A stretch of 64,000 nt of DNA from Brachionus rotundiformis (Eukaryota; Rotifera; Eurotatoria; Ploima; Brachionidae): the NCBI GenBank assembly GCA_016802295.1, contig JAESIW010000137.1, forward strand, positions 2,496,111 through 2,560,110. Direction: 5' to 3'. Positions 45,487 through 56,971 of this stretch are shown in pieces (within the stretch, counting starts at the first letter, position 1; every line of letters starts with the position of its first letter). The notes under the pieces are model-generated. The model worked only from the letters and a program-made list of their open reading frames with translations, did no database searches and was not told the origin of the DNA. A program made the translations under genes and the position numbers.

Positions 45487-46721
45487 TTTTAAGAGTTTAT
45501 TTTATGAAAAAAAATAAACTATGGCATTTGTTATCCTTCATTAAATTTTCAAAAGCTAATTTCAAAATATTAGCTTTGTTTAAATCTTCAAGCTAAGTAT
45601 AAATATATTTTTAATTAGAAAATAAAAAACTTTATTCAGTATAAAACGAGGCTGTGATTTTTAAATTTTATTACTTGAATAATATTCTATAATTATCCTT
45701 ATATCTAATCACGTGACCAAAAACATAAGTTTTTTTTGGTTTACTATTTTATCTAAATAATAAATAATGTTTAAGAAAAAGCATATTTTATTTTTTATTT
45801 AGAAAACTTATCTCTGAGATTGAAATAGTTTTAGTTTACTTGAATCTATTTAAAATTTAAATATATTAACTGATCGAGTACACTTTAATAAAAAGCATAA
45901 TATCTTAAGAGGAAAGACAAGAGCAAGGATTTATTAGTACATAATATGAATCGCTTGAGATACAGAAATCGATTAGTTAACCTTAAATTTTGTTTATTAA
46001 AATTTAGCATCTTTTTTTTATACTATAAATTTAATATTACTTACTGAGCAAATTATACTTATTAAATCTAATTCTTAAGGTTTTGTTTTATTTTGGTTAA
46101 AAATCTAAATTTACAGACACTAAATGCTTGAAGAAATTATGAATTTTTATTTAGAAAAAATTGAGGATAACATATTAAATTTTTAAGACATTTTTTATTT
46201 TAATTTAATTTTAATAGCAAGCTAGAGTAAATTTTCAATTTGATTTCCATTATTTTAGATGGATACTGATAACAATAAAATAATTTAATATTTATTTGAC
46301 TTAAAAATAGATTTTACATAAGAAAAATTTAAACCTTATATTGTTTTTATTTGCTTTAAGCCATGGTTAATGAAAGGAAATGTGACTTTTTTGCCTGTAA
46401 AATAGTTTTTTTTACCTTTCTTTTTTTAAAGGATTCAAAAAAGAATCCTGAAAAAGTCACATTTTAAGACTCATGAAAACTAGGCAAATATTAAAATTGA
46501 AAAAATTTTTTCAATAATTTTTATTTATATATTTTGTTTAAGTTATTTTCCTAATAAAAAATCAAAAACGCTATGAATTAATTTTCCTTTTAACTTTTTT
46601 ATAAAATATTTTATCATTAATATCATTGAAGCAAGAATAAAAATATATTAAAATGAAAAATGATTAATCAATCCATTTTTAAAAATAAATATGTAATAAA
46701 TGAAAATTTTCTTCAAAAATT
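45487..46721. other. Intergenic region between divergent genes
   Basis: AT-rich and without exons. It contains an inverted-repeat element at 46378-46464 and must hold the promoters of DEPDC5 (left) and the sulfotransferase gene (right). Confidence 0.5.
46378..46464. repeat. Small inverted-repeat element or hairpin
   Basis: AAATGTGACTTTTT at 46378-46391 is the exact reverse complement of AAAAAGTCACATTT at 46451-46464. Inside, AGGATTC...GAATCCT forms a second small palindrome. It could be a short MITE or a structured transcript; no target duplication was recognised. Confidence 0.6.
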
Positions 46722-47636
46722 ATGATGCCTGACATAAAGTACTTAACAAATCTTATAAGGCTAAATAAGAAAAAAATCTTAGCTTTGATCACAATATCTC
46801 TTTTTATCTTTTCATTTAATCAGAATTTTGCTAAGAATTCTTTCAGAAACGATAGTTTCATTTTTGTGGGCGGTTTTGGTCGCTCTGGAACAACACTAAT
46901 GCGTGCCATACTCGATGCTCACCCTAATATTAGATGTGGACCTGAAACAAAGATAATTCCTTCTATTTTACAGTGGTACAAATATATTACAGAGCAAAAA
47001 GCATTAATGAAACAAATAAAGGATGCAGGTATGGAACTGAAAGTGATGGATGAAGCGATGAAGAAATTTCTAAAAGAGATAATATTCCAGAATGGAAAAA
47101 AAGTGGAACATTTATGCGACAAAGATCCAAATATTGCCAAGCATATTTTGTATTTGAAACAAATTTTTCCAAACTCTAAATTTATTTTAATGATAAGGGA
47201 TCCTCGTGCTGTAGTTCTCTCTTATTCTAAAATTTATAGAAAAACTAACGATACTAAATATCTGGAAAAAACTGCCAAATCGTGGAACACTTTTATGGAA
47301 ACTGCTGTCGAAGAGTGTAATGTAGCAGGTGAAAGTTTTTGCATGATGGTTTATTATGAAAAATTGGTCACAGACCCAGAGAAGGAAATAAAGAATGTGA
47401 TTAATTTTATTGGAGAAAAATGGCATAATTCTTTGCTGAACCATGAAAAATACATCGGAGATGAAATAGTCGTGTCCAAGTCCGAATGGTCAACAAACCA
47501 AATCAAAAAGGGCATTCATACAGATTCAATTAATCTTTGGACCAAAAAATTACCAAATAAATTTATCAAAGACTTTAGAAATTTTGTTCCTATACTTTTT
47601 CGTTCTAAGTACTTAAATTATTCTATAGAGATATGA
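46722..47636 (+). CDS. Tyrosylprotein sulfotransferase-like enzyme (TPST family)
   Basis: Golgi enzyme transferring sulfate from PAPS to protein tyrosines. Intronless, 304 residues. A type-II membrane anchor is at residues about 19-34 (KKILALITISLFIFSF). The 5'-phosphosulfate loop follows (FGRSGTTLMRAILDAHP), then RCGPETKIIP with the catalytic glutamate region, LCDKDPNIAKHI, and the 3'-phosphate site FILMIRDPRAVVLSYSK. Next come YYEKLVTDPEKEI and SKSEWSTNQI. The vertebrate TPST motif order is kept, but the protein ends soon after the catalytic domain, about 60 residues shorter. Identity to TPST rather than a general sulfotransferase rests on the RCG-ET and AHPNIRCG context. Confidence 0.82.
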   Translation: MMPDIKYLTNLIRLNKKKILALITISLFIFSFNQNFAKNSFRNDSFIFVGGFGRSGTTLMRAILDAHPNIRCGPETKIIPSILQWYKYITEQKALMKQIKDAGMELKVMDEAMKKFLKEIIFQNGKKVEHLCDKDPNIAKHILYLKQIFPNSKFILMIRDPRAVVLSYSKIYRKTNDTKYLEKTAKSWNTFMETAVEECNVAGESFCMMVYYEKLVTDPEKEIKNVINFIGEKWHNSLLNHEKYIGDEIVVSKSEWSTNQIKKGIHTDSINLWTKKLPNKFIKDFRNFVPILFRSKYLNYSIEI

Positions 47637-47702
47637 TTATTTTAATTTTTAAGATATTTTTTAAAATAATTTTTTCTTGATTTTATTTTAAAAAAATTTA
47701 TT

Positions 47703-48878
47703 CTAAATAAAAAAAAATATTTTTGAAAAAAATTGTTTAAAACATGATTTTGATTTTGGTTTTGAAATTGAACTATTAGATGAAGAAGTTGAATGAATAA
47801 ATGAACTCGAATTGTCTTCAAAAGAATTTTGTTCTAAAGAAATGTCCATCATTTGGTTGTGAATGAGCAACAACTTTGATAAACATTGTCGATCATTGTA
47901 ACCAACGCTTTTGCCAAGAAAATATTTATGCTTGTGTAACCACCGTCTATATCTGAATTTTTCTAATAATGGACTTGAATCGATTCGAATTTGACTAAGA
48001 TTAATTGGTTCTGAACTGGACAGATCTATTAGAGAATTGATAGGAGTCGAACATTGCATCGGTCTGAAATGGTGGCTGCATATTTTGAACCAAAAGTGAA
48101 CCGCTTCAATTTGGTAGCCTTCTTTCACATTAAGATAATTGTCTTTGACCCAATTCTGAAAATTTTTATCAAATAGTCTCACTGATTTCGTTTCCGAATC
48201 AGATTCGAGGACTAGCTTTTCCAATATTGCCAGAATTTTGTCAAAATTTTCCATGTTTAAATCGGGATACCATGATTTTAATTTTTTAAATAAGGTTTTA
48301 GTTTTAACATAATTGAACGAGTTGATTAATAGAACACTTAGTAACGATTTGACGATGTATTTATCATAATCATCAAAAAAATTTTCCAAAATGTTAACTA
48401 TTAGATAATACGTATCACTTTTAAATGACTCTTTATTTTTTCTTAAATTTTCTAAAAACTTGCAAAAAAAAGAAACATTGGGTTCTCTTTTAAATTGATT
48501 ACTGAACCAAGCAAAATTGGTTGAAATAGGCTTATTCACAGTTTGCCTATGTATCGAATTATCTAAAAAAAAATTTAATTTTTTATCTATTTGTCTGACA
48601 GTAAACAAAATAAAAAAATACGGCGACAAGTCTTTTAAATAATTTAATATTTGATTATCAAGTTTAAAATTGCATAGGTCGTGAAGAATAATTAGACAAT
48701 TTGAAGGCTTATTACCCCCTCGTATAAAACTAATTAGGGAATTTTTCAATTTTTCCAAGCTAAATGTCATATTTTCAAAATAAATAATACTATAATTTGT
48801 CTTAAGTAAGTTTTTAAGATCATTTTGTCGTTTCTCATTATCTGACAAAAGAAATATGCCATAATCAAAAGAATTCAT
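47703..48878 (-). CDS. Unrecognised protein, possible divergent P-loop/NACHT relative
   Basis: Intronless 391-residue reading frame from MNSFDYGIFLLSDNEKRQ. The first 110 residues alternate strands and helices (IIYFENMTFS, NCLIILHDLCNF, SPYFFILFTVR) like the second half of an AAA/NACHT fold, but no Walker A is present. The middle is helical (LLSVLLINSFNYVKTKTLF). The segment ETKSVRLFDKNFQNWVKDNY resembles the winged-helix 'F-H-P-S-F-x-x-W' region of NACHT proteins such as ANKRD50/TANC; this is a weak, memory-based likeness. The C-terminus is Ser/Asn-rich and basic. It is convergent with the sulfotransferase gene, with 66 bases between stops. Function unknown. Confidence 0.65.
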   Translation of the reverse strand: MNSFDYGIFLLSDNEKRQNDLKNLLKTNYSIIYFENMTFSLEKLKNSLISFIRGGNKPSNCLIILHDLCNFKLDNQILNYLKDLSPYFFILFTVRQIDKKLNFFLDNSIHRQTVNKPISTNFAWFSNQFKREPNVSFFCKFLENLRKNKESFKSDTYYLIVNILENFFDDYDKYIVKSLLSVLLINSFNYVKTKTLFKKLKSWYPDLNMENFDKILAILEKLVLESDSETKSVRLFDKNFQNWVKDNYLNVKEGYQIEAVHFWFKICSHHFRPMQCSTPINSLIDLSSSEPINLSQIRIDSSPLLEKFRYRRWLHKHKYFLGKSVGYNDRQCLSKLLLIHNQMMDISLEQNSFEDNSSSFIHSTSSSNSSISKPKSKSCFKQFFSKIFFFI

Positions 48879-49171
48879 TATATAATATTTATGTTACAAT
48901 TTTATTGTGATTTAAGTACCACTGGTCTTCTGTTTGTCATTTTTTGTCCATATTTGCCACTTTTTGGAAATTTTTCTACCATTTAATCATATTTGAAATT
49001 ATTCGCCCAAACTTGTCAAATATTGACAATAATATAAATTTGAATTATTAATCAATTGACACTGATTTTGGTAAAAATTAATTAATTTATTTAATAAGTC
49101 AAACTAAATGTCTCCTTTTTTATTGAAATTTTTTATTTAAAATTTATTATTTTAATTGAATTTCTTTACAA

Positions 49172-50613
49172 ATGATCGAGCATAAGATATTTGTATTCAC
49201 AATCCCTGCCAGTGGTCATGTAAATCCTTTGTTGCCAGTCTTGAGAGAAATTGCCAAGAATCAACATATTGAAGTTACTGTTTTTTTAACCGAAGAATTT
49301 CGTTCCAAATTTCAGTCGAGTGGTGTAAAATTTAAGCTATTGAAGAATTTTGATTTTGTCAAAAGGGCCAATTTGAGACCTTTTGGCAAAAGTCGCTATT
49401 TTGAACTACTTGATTTGGCCACTTGTTCTCTAGAAGCAATTTCACACAATTTTGAATACATAGCCAAAGAAATAGACCAAGAAAAGCCGAGCTTGATTAT
49501 TTATGACACATTTGGTATTTACATAAAGTGGGCCATGGAATATTATGTAAGGAAATCAAAAAAATTGGTCTACAATTGGCCTTTGCCTCCAATGATAGGT
49601 TTTGCAGCCACTTTTATTTATAATGAATCAATTTATCCAAATCAAATTGAAAAATCTCTTATTTTTCCTTATAATTTCCGCTTTTTCTATGATTGTATAA
49701 GAATTTTTCTAGCTAGCTTCAAAATATCTCTTTATTATGGCATCAGCTTTATAAATCCATTTAAGCATTTAAAAATGAAAATTGATTCTCAGACTAAAAT
49801 GATCATGAGTGTGACATTTCCAGAGCTTCATCCAAGATCCCATTTATATGATAGTAACATTTACAAATTTTGCGGATCTACCATTCAAGAGGAGTCACTT
49901 AGTCAAATCTATGCAAACCAAATGCAGATGGAACCATTCAAAAGTCTCTTTGATCTCATTCAAATAACCTCTGACAAATATGCTAATGATATTAAGTTGG
50001 TTTTGGTCTCGCTGGGAACTTTGTTTAATAATAATTTGGATATATTTAAAAAAATAATAGATGCTTTCGAAAATTTTGATATAATTAATTACAATAGTCA
50101 TGTTAATTTATCTCGTTTAAGAGTTGTAATTTCAACTGGAGATAAATGCTATGAAACCTTTCAAAACTTGGTAAATACCAACCGTCTTAAAGTGAATGAT
50201 AATATTTTTATAGTGAGATCTTCACCTCAAGTAGAAGTCCTCAAGAGAGCCTCACTATTTGTTACTCATTGTGGAATGAATAGCACTAGTGAATCAATAC
50301 ATTATGGAGGTATTTTTTATATCTAAGTTTTTATATATTTTTTTAAAGTTAAATTATCTAAGTTCCTATGATATGTATTCCATTAAGCGAAGACCAACCC
50401 GCTGTTGCATATAGAGTTGCCGACGAACTTGGCTTAGGAATAAGATTAGATTATACTAAGATGAAATTTTATGAAATAAGTAAAGCAATAAACAAGATTC
50501 TAACTAATGAATCATATTATCATAGGAGCCGATTGTATTCTAAGCTTTCCAAGGCTTATATTGGTTATAAACAATTAAATAATATTATAATTAAATATTT
50601 AAATAAATTATGA
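49172..50613 (+). CDS. MGT/UGT-type glycosyltransferase (GT1 family)
   Basis: Transfers a sugar from a nucleotide donor to a small hydrophobic acceptor. Two exons, 49172-50309 and 50363-50613, 462 residues in exact phase. The N-terminal acceptor domain opens IFVFTIPASGHVNPLLPVLR. The C-terminal donor-binding signature is FVTHCGMNSTSESIHYGG, then VPMICIPLSEDQPAVAYRV, the UDPGT motif with the terminal D-Q pair. There is no signal peptide and no C-terminal membrane anchor, unlike ER-resident animal UGTs. In length and motif spelling it looks closer to bacterial macrolide-type (MGT) enzymes. It does carry a spliceosomal intron, so if it was acquired laterally it is now domesticated. Confidence 0.8.
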
Positions 50614-50700
50614 ATAAAGGATAAAAAATTTAACTGTATAAACTAAATAAACACTATTTAAATTAATTTTAATTGTATTTCAAAACTAAAAAATTTAAAA

Positions 50701-51766
50701 ATGAGCGAAAAAAATAAAGTTAATTTTCTATCAGTCATTCAAGCACACATTAATTCTTAACTTTATAAAAGAAAAGACATAATTCAGAATTAAACAATAA
50801 ATCTTACTTCAATTCACCAAATCCAACTAGAGGTTCACTAAAAAGAAAGCTTCCTGTTAAAAAATATTAAAAAATCATTTAAAAACAGGCCAAGAATCAA
50901 TTGGTCAAGATGAGCCTATAAGTAAGAGGAGATGCGAGCAATTCGAACCATCAGCCTGGATTCAAAATCATCAAGAAAACGGTAAAAAAAAAAAGTTATT
51001 TATTCAAAATTAAGAATAATCTTTTTGTTCGAAAAGAATATGGAAAAAACTCAGTACTTCTTGAAGAAAATAACTCGAATTGCTCCAAGATCTTATTTGC
51101 GGAACCAAGTAAATTAATCAGTTTATTATTTTAATTTTTTTTTTAAACAATTTTTTAAAAGTTGACAACGACCCGAATGAGATTGATAGCGCAGGTAAGT
51201 TAGGTTTCTAATATTCGCCTTTCTAATTGACTATTATTAAGTCAATATTTTCAATAATTTAAAGAGTAAAATTAATCACCTAATTTTAAAATGGCGTATA
51301 TCATTTAATTATGAATGGTTAAAATTTTTTTAATAATTTGACAAAATTAAATAAAGTAAGGTTTTGATGATAAATTTTAACACTTTCCAACATTTAGAGA
51401 TACATTTTGATTTATTTCAATTTTTTTCCTATATTAATTTATTCAAAATTTTCTCATAGAAAATGACTTAAATTGGTCAGAGATCTTTTTGACTTATCCA
51501 AGTTCAACTCAAAGTAAATTTTTCTATTTATTATTTTAATTTTTTTTTAAACAATTTTTTAAAAGTTGACAACAACCCGAATGAGATTGACCGCACAGAA
51601 AATATCGACTTAGGTTATCAATTTTGAAAAGGCTTTTTTCAATTTTTCTATATATTTTATTTTAGATATTGATCAATCTGAAGTCCAAAACATCGTTGAA
51701 AATAATTTCTTCCTTTACTGGGAAGAGTTTAATGTACCTGATGAAGAATTTTTTAGACTAAACTAA
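50701..51766 (+). CDS. Small gene of phase-1 mini-exons, unrecognised
   Basis: A chain of short exons: a 5' part (MSEKNKVNFLS from 50701; KRHNSELNNKSYFNSPNPTR near 50777-50851, exact splices uncertain), then about 50890-50981 (QESIGQDEPISKRRCEQFEP), 51037-51109 (EYGKNSVLLEENNSNCSKIL), 51162-51194 (DNDPNEIDSA), 51460-51513 (ENDLNWSEIFLTYPSSTQ), 51567-51612 (DNNPNEIDRTENIDL) and 51666-51766 (ENNFFLYWEEFNVPDEEFF). From 50981 on, every intron falls after the first base of a codon, so exons can be skipped or duplicated without frame loss. The product is a short acidic protein, roughly 150 residues. The unit around 51119-51194 is duplicated at 51527-51600, intron included. I do not recognise the family. 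Confidence 0.55.
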
Positions 51767-51878
51767 ATTTTAGTAATAGATTTTTAAGTTTTTCCAATTA
51801 ATTTTTTAGACCTGTGAAAATCAAAATAAAAATTATTAAAAAGTTTATTTTGCCATTTTTTGTTTAAAAAAATATATA

Positions 51879-54800
51879 TTAATTTACAACCTTAAATGGT
51901 TTATCATCTGTCTTAAGTCGATCCATGAACGCCGTTTCATTCCTTTTGGCTATTTCACTATTAACGCTATTTGGTCTAAAGCATTCGCTTTTATCCAAAA
52001 GTGAGGACTCAAATTTATATTTATTAATACCCAATGGTCGTAACCTTAATGGCTCAACTGATCTTAGAAGCTTAACTCGATTCTTAGCACGTTCTAAGTA
52101 CAAATCTTTTTCATTTTTTATCTTATCTTCGATAATTGTTTTCTCATTTATTGATTGTATCTGCCTCATATTGGTACGCTGATGGATAAATTTTTTCACC
52201 AAGTCAGCTTGACTCTCCATATCGGTTCTATAATCTAAAACAAAATTTGATTTCTCGTTCATTGTATTCTCTTTTTTAACTATAAACTCATGTCTTTGTA
52301 AAGCTTTGGAAACACTAATGTGCTGCTTGCTGAATTCAATAGCTAGGAGTATATCCCGGCGCCTGTTTTTCTTAAAGTTTATCATATTTTCCCGCTTAAT
52401 TTTGATCTCATTTCGAGCTATTTGTAAATTTTTTTCAGCCTTTTTTCTCGCTTCATCCAACCTAAGATTGTCTTTGCGGAAATTTTCCATTATCTCTTTA
52501 TTTCGTTCTTCCTTGTATTGACCTATTTGTTTCTGTGATGATTTTTCGTATTTTTTCGCCTCTTCACAGTGTTTTTGTAAACTCAATCTTCTATCATTCA
52601 TATTTCGTTCATCGTAAGCCTTGTCAACAGCTCTTAGGCACCCAATGGTCATGTTTCCATAAATTTTTTGAAAAAATCTCTGATCATTAGTCAAAAATTC
52701 TTCTGGTTCGACTTTCTGGACCTGCTTAATTTGAGCTATTTTCTTGTGTCCATCAATGTCAAGTGTTTTAATTGCATTTATGTCTGTTACTTTATCTTTA
52801 ATAAAATCATCGATATATTCTTCTTTAGGTCTTAGTATTTTTTTATTCGATTTTAAAATTGGAAGCCGGAAATTCTGGTCAAATTGTTCATCATAGCTGG
52901 ATGTGTCACTTTTGTTTGTTTCTTTGTTTCTATTTATTTTTTGGCTTATCTGATCAATCAGAAAATTAATGTACTCATAATTGAGTTCATCAGGCAGTTT
53001 ATCTGGATCGATAGTCTCGCTCATATCAGTTATCATTTGACTAATTAAAATAAGTTTTTTAGAATCAAAAGCAGGATCTTTAAATATAGAGTTTATTAGT
53101 TCATCTCGAAAAGTATGCTGGTCTGATTTTTGGTTCTTGGCCGATTGTTTTTGGTTTAAAGATGGAAATTTTCGACTCGAATCAACATTAGTACTTCCAA
53201 AGGTAGAGTTTCGTATATCGTTAAACTTATCAATGTCCAAAAAAAGATTCCTTTTAGACTGATAAGCTGATATTGGAGTATTATTTCTTTTGGTATCCTA
53301 AGAAAATAAAATAATTTTATACATTTTTTTAATCTTTAAATATTTCACAAAAATATTAAACTATTTAAAGGAATTTGGTGTAAATATATTATTAGCAAAT
53401 TTTGAGATAAAATAATTTTTTGAAATAAATAAAAGATTTTAGATGTTAAAATCCCCAACACAAACTAATTTGCTTGGCTCAGATTTAATATATCTTACAT
53501 GATATTTTTAAATAGAAAAAAATTATCGAAATCAATCTTATCAGAAAATTTAAGTCAAGTTTTCATTAGTCTCATAAACTTTAAAGGAAAAAATAGAAAT
53601 TATTTTAGAAATTTTAATAACCATTTTAAAATAATCAGTTGATAATAAAAAAAATAAAATATTCATTTAAATAAGCGCTTACGGTTAGAATACTTTAAAT
53701 TGCATAATTCTTAATCTATTCCTTAGCCCTATTAACAATCCATTCTTAATCTAAAGCATATAATATTTAAATTTATTTCAAGCTGATTTAAAATTTTTTT
53801 CATAATCTTTATTTAAAATTGTAATTATTTATTTACCTTCTTTTTTAGTTTATAATCTGTGGTAAAGGATTCAGTATTCACGTTTTGAATATCAGAATAT
53901 TCAATTGAGCTTGATTTGATTAGTTTTTTTCTTTTCTTTTTAACTTGGTACTTTTTTAGTTTTCGCCACCATCTTTGAATTTTCACGGCTGCCTGACTTT
54001 AATTAAAAAAGTGAAATTAAGTCAAGTGCTCTCTGTCCGAAAGAGTATAATTGAACTAATTTTTGGATCTTAGAAAAAATATTTTACTAATGGTTTACAT
54101 ACATTTTTCTATGCATTCTCTCTCTAAATATTCTTCGCCTGGTCAGGAAACCGCGCGAGTATCTCTGAATTATGATCACCGGGCTAAACTTGGCCAAAAT
54201 TTGATTTATTTGTTTCATTAGGTTATTTGTTGATTGTTTTTCGGCATGAAAAGAATTTTCCTTTTATTTAAAAATATTGTTTTAAATAATAATAATAAAA
54301 ATAATAATAAAATACTTGACAATTAATAGTTAAGTCTATTCGAAAGCTTTCCGAGCATGAAGCAAATGAGTTTTTGAATATAGCCTCTTCTATTATCTCC
54401 TCATCTGAAATCACATGAAAGTCAAGAGCCTTTAATTTGTAATTAAAAAAATTCATCATCCCATTGTTTTAATTACCTTCAAAGTTATGATCGAGTTGAC
54501 CGCATGGTGTCTATAGTTATGCTTCAAACTAATTGGACAGTCGTAAAGTGTCAATACTTCAAGTAAGGGACAGTAAGACAGGTATTTCAAATACTCCAAT
54601 TTTCCAATATGGTTATTATGCAAAAATAGTATTTTAAGCTTATAAAAACTTGACCAAAATTCTTCATTGGGCAGTTTGGAAAGCTTTAAAGATTTAAAAT
54701 ATAATTTGTTAATTTTTGGTGTGAGATAATTTTAAAAATTAATTTTTTCTTTTGTAATTTATTTATTAATGTTTTTAAAATCTTACTTGATTATTTTGAA

Positions 54801-55233
54801 GGTCTAGCCTAATTAGGTTTATGCAATCGGCTAATGGCTCAATATTCATTAGAAAATTATTGCTTAGATTTAGTATTACAATATTTCTACAGATAAACAA
54901 ATCACCTATTTCGAATAAAGGAATTTTGTACATATTAAGAAAATATATTTTGGAATAATCATTTTCAAATGATTCGGTTATTAAAAGCTTTGATCTTTTA
55001 CTTTTACGGACACGTTTTTGGCATTTTTTCTCGTCATAATCTGGTTGCTTTTTGAAAATGTCCCAAATTAGTTCACGGGAAGGGTACAACAAGTATCCTA
55101 TTTTGATGGCTTCGAGTATGGCAGTGCGTTGTTCTTGGTCATTGGTCGCATCTTGGATTGTTTTATTCAAGTTTTTGGCATTGTAAGTAGATTTTTCTTG
55201 ATTATTTAGCTTTGGAAACTTGATCGAGAACAT
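51879..55233 (-). CDS. LRRIQ3: Leucine-rich repeat and IQ motif protein 3 (LRRIQ3)
   Basis: Axoneme/sperm-associated protein in animals. Minus-strand exons 55233-54787, 54683-54477, 54429-54316, 54260-54103, 53996-53837 and 53297-51879 give 834 residues in exact phase. N-terminal leucine-rich repeats follow a basic stretch (IVILNLSNNFLMNIEPLADC, LIRLDLQNNQ, KILFLHNNHIGKLEYL). Then comes the LRR cap with NYRHHAVNSII and KALDFHVISDEEII, the most diagnostic run for this family. Two IQ motifs that would bind calmodulin follow (IIIQRYSRGFLTRRR and IQAAVKIQRWWRKLKK). The last 450 residues are a long charged coiled coil. It is longer than vertebrate LRRIQ3 (about 620). Confidence 0.88.
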
Positions 55234-55413
55234 ATCTAATCAAGCAAAAACAAATTATTTTCAATTTTTAATCTCACAATGTAGTTTTTGCGTTGAAATA
55301 CAAGTTTCCATAGAAACCATTGCAATATAATATGAAATAATTTATAAGCTAATTTTAAAATTTGTTTATTGAATTAAAAATTTAAGTATGTGTATAAAAT
55401 AAACAGTCAAGTC

Positions 55414-56791
55414 CTATTCTGGTTCATTAAGCTCGTTGTTTTTTTTATTAACTTGAGTCATACATTTTTCTAAATGATCATTAATTTTGATTTCACAGCC
55501 GTCTCGGGCTAGATGAATGAGTATCCTTGAAATATTGCGGGCATCATCAAGCCCACAGTGAGGGTTTCCCTCAAACTCAAGGTCATAGTAAGCAAGCATC
55601 TTGGCAATGTTACAACGACGAACACCAAGCCAGTTTGAAAATAATTTTCTAACATCGATCCATTTTTTTGCCCAATGTGGATAAGGTAGATCAGAATGGA
55701 AGCATTGAAGATTCAAAAAATTCTGCATATCCCAAGGTCTTAAATTTTATTTTTAAAAATTTTAATGATATTGGTTTAGTTTACCAACTACCCATCAGTG
55801 GCTACTGCAAATTTGAATTTTTTTCCCAGCTGGTGTTTTTCCATCCATGCCTCCACTTTATTAAGCACACTTTCAAAATTATCCGCATTATCGACTTTAT
55901 CCTTTTTGAAAAATCAAACAAATAAATCAATAGTTGATTCAAAAATTCTAATTAAATTGTAAAATTTTATTTTTTTAATTATTTTCTTCTACAAGATTTT
56001 AAATTTTAATATTGCATATGGTATATCTTTTCTTGGAAAATATATAAATAATAATAGTCGGTGTCTTGTCTTAAAAAACAAAATTTGATTTGATTTAAAA
56101 TGTTTTAATGTTGACTCTCATCTTGATAAAAAAATTTCGATTTAATTTACTATTTTTTTTTGGAACCTCATCAAATTTTCCTTTTTGATATTTACTTGTG
56201 TTATTCCTGTCAATTGAGTACAAAAACTGGAAAGTTTTGGATTTATAACTGGCTTACAATACGAGCTAAAATGATCAACCTTTTAAAAAAGTTAATAATT
56301 TTCATTACTTTTTTATTTAAATACAATTGAAAAAGTTTTCATATCAATTAAAACAATTGGAAATTCAATAATTTCATGTGGAAAGTTTTTGTTCTGAATT
56401 TCTGTACAAGTAGCTTCAAAATCAATGACTCCAATAAAGTCAAATTTACATTTATTCACTTTAACATGGTTATCTTTATAATGACTTTTTAATCTTTTAA
56501 TTAAGACTTCTTTTTTACCACTAAATTAAAATTTTTAAAACACTTTTTTTTTTCCAAAATAAACTTGGTTTACCAAGTATCCAATTTAAGTTCATCTAAT
56601 GAATCTACCAATTCATTTACAGACATGTCATTTATTTTTCCATTCAGCTTGGAAAGTTTTTTATAAACAGGATGAGAAAATTTTTTACTCTGACTTGATT
56701 CGGACTTTAGCAAGCTTTCAGCAGAAGTTCCTTTTAACCAATTCGGATCGTAGTCATTTTTGTTGATGTTTGAAGTTTTTTCTAATTCCAT
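55414..56791 (-). CDS. ERI1: 3'-5' exoribonuclease 1 (ERI1)
   Basis: Histone-mRNA and small-RNA 3' exonuclease, also trimming 5.8S rRNA. Minus-strand exons 56791-56574, 56520-56325, 56279-56196, 55901-55792 and 55738-55414 give 310 residues. The N-terminal SAP domain (MSVNELVDSLDELKLDTCG followed by KKEVLIKRLKSHY) binds stem-loop RNA. The DEDDh nuclease follows with D/E in VIDFEATC, HEIIEFPIVLID, LSSFCTQLTGIT, ATDGPWDMQNFLNLQC, and the catalytic His/Asp in PHCGLDDARNISRI. All catalytic residues appear present. The start is 180 bases from the divergent CACYBP start. Confidence 0.93.
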
Positions 56792-56971
56792 TTCCTAATT
56801 TTTTAATTTCATAAATAATAATTTTCAATTTTAATATCTGATTTTTCTGATACTTAATTATGCAATTAGGGGTTTATATTTTTAAAATTGTCTCGAAAAG
56901 TCTAGAATAAATTTTACCATTTATAAAGGATTTTATTTTTTACTATTAAGTCAAAAGTGATCGAACAAAAA
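56792..56971. promoter_or_regulatory. Divergent ERI1/CACYBP promoter region
   Basis: The 180 bases between the two start codons must carry both promoters. The stretch is AT-rich with several TATA-like words (TTTATAAAGG near 56920), none decisive. Confidence 0.45.
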
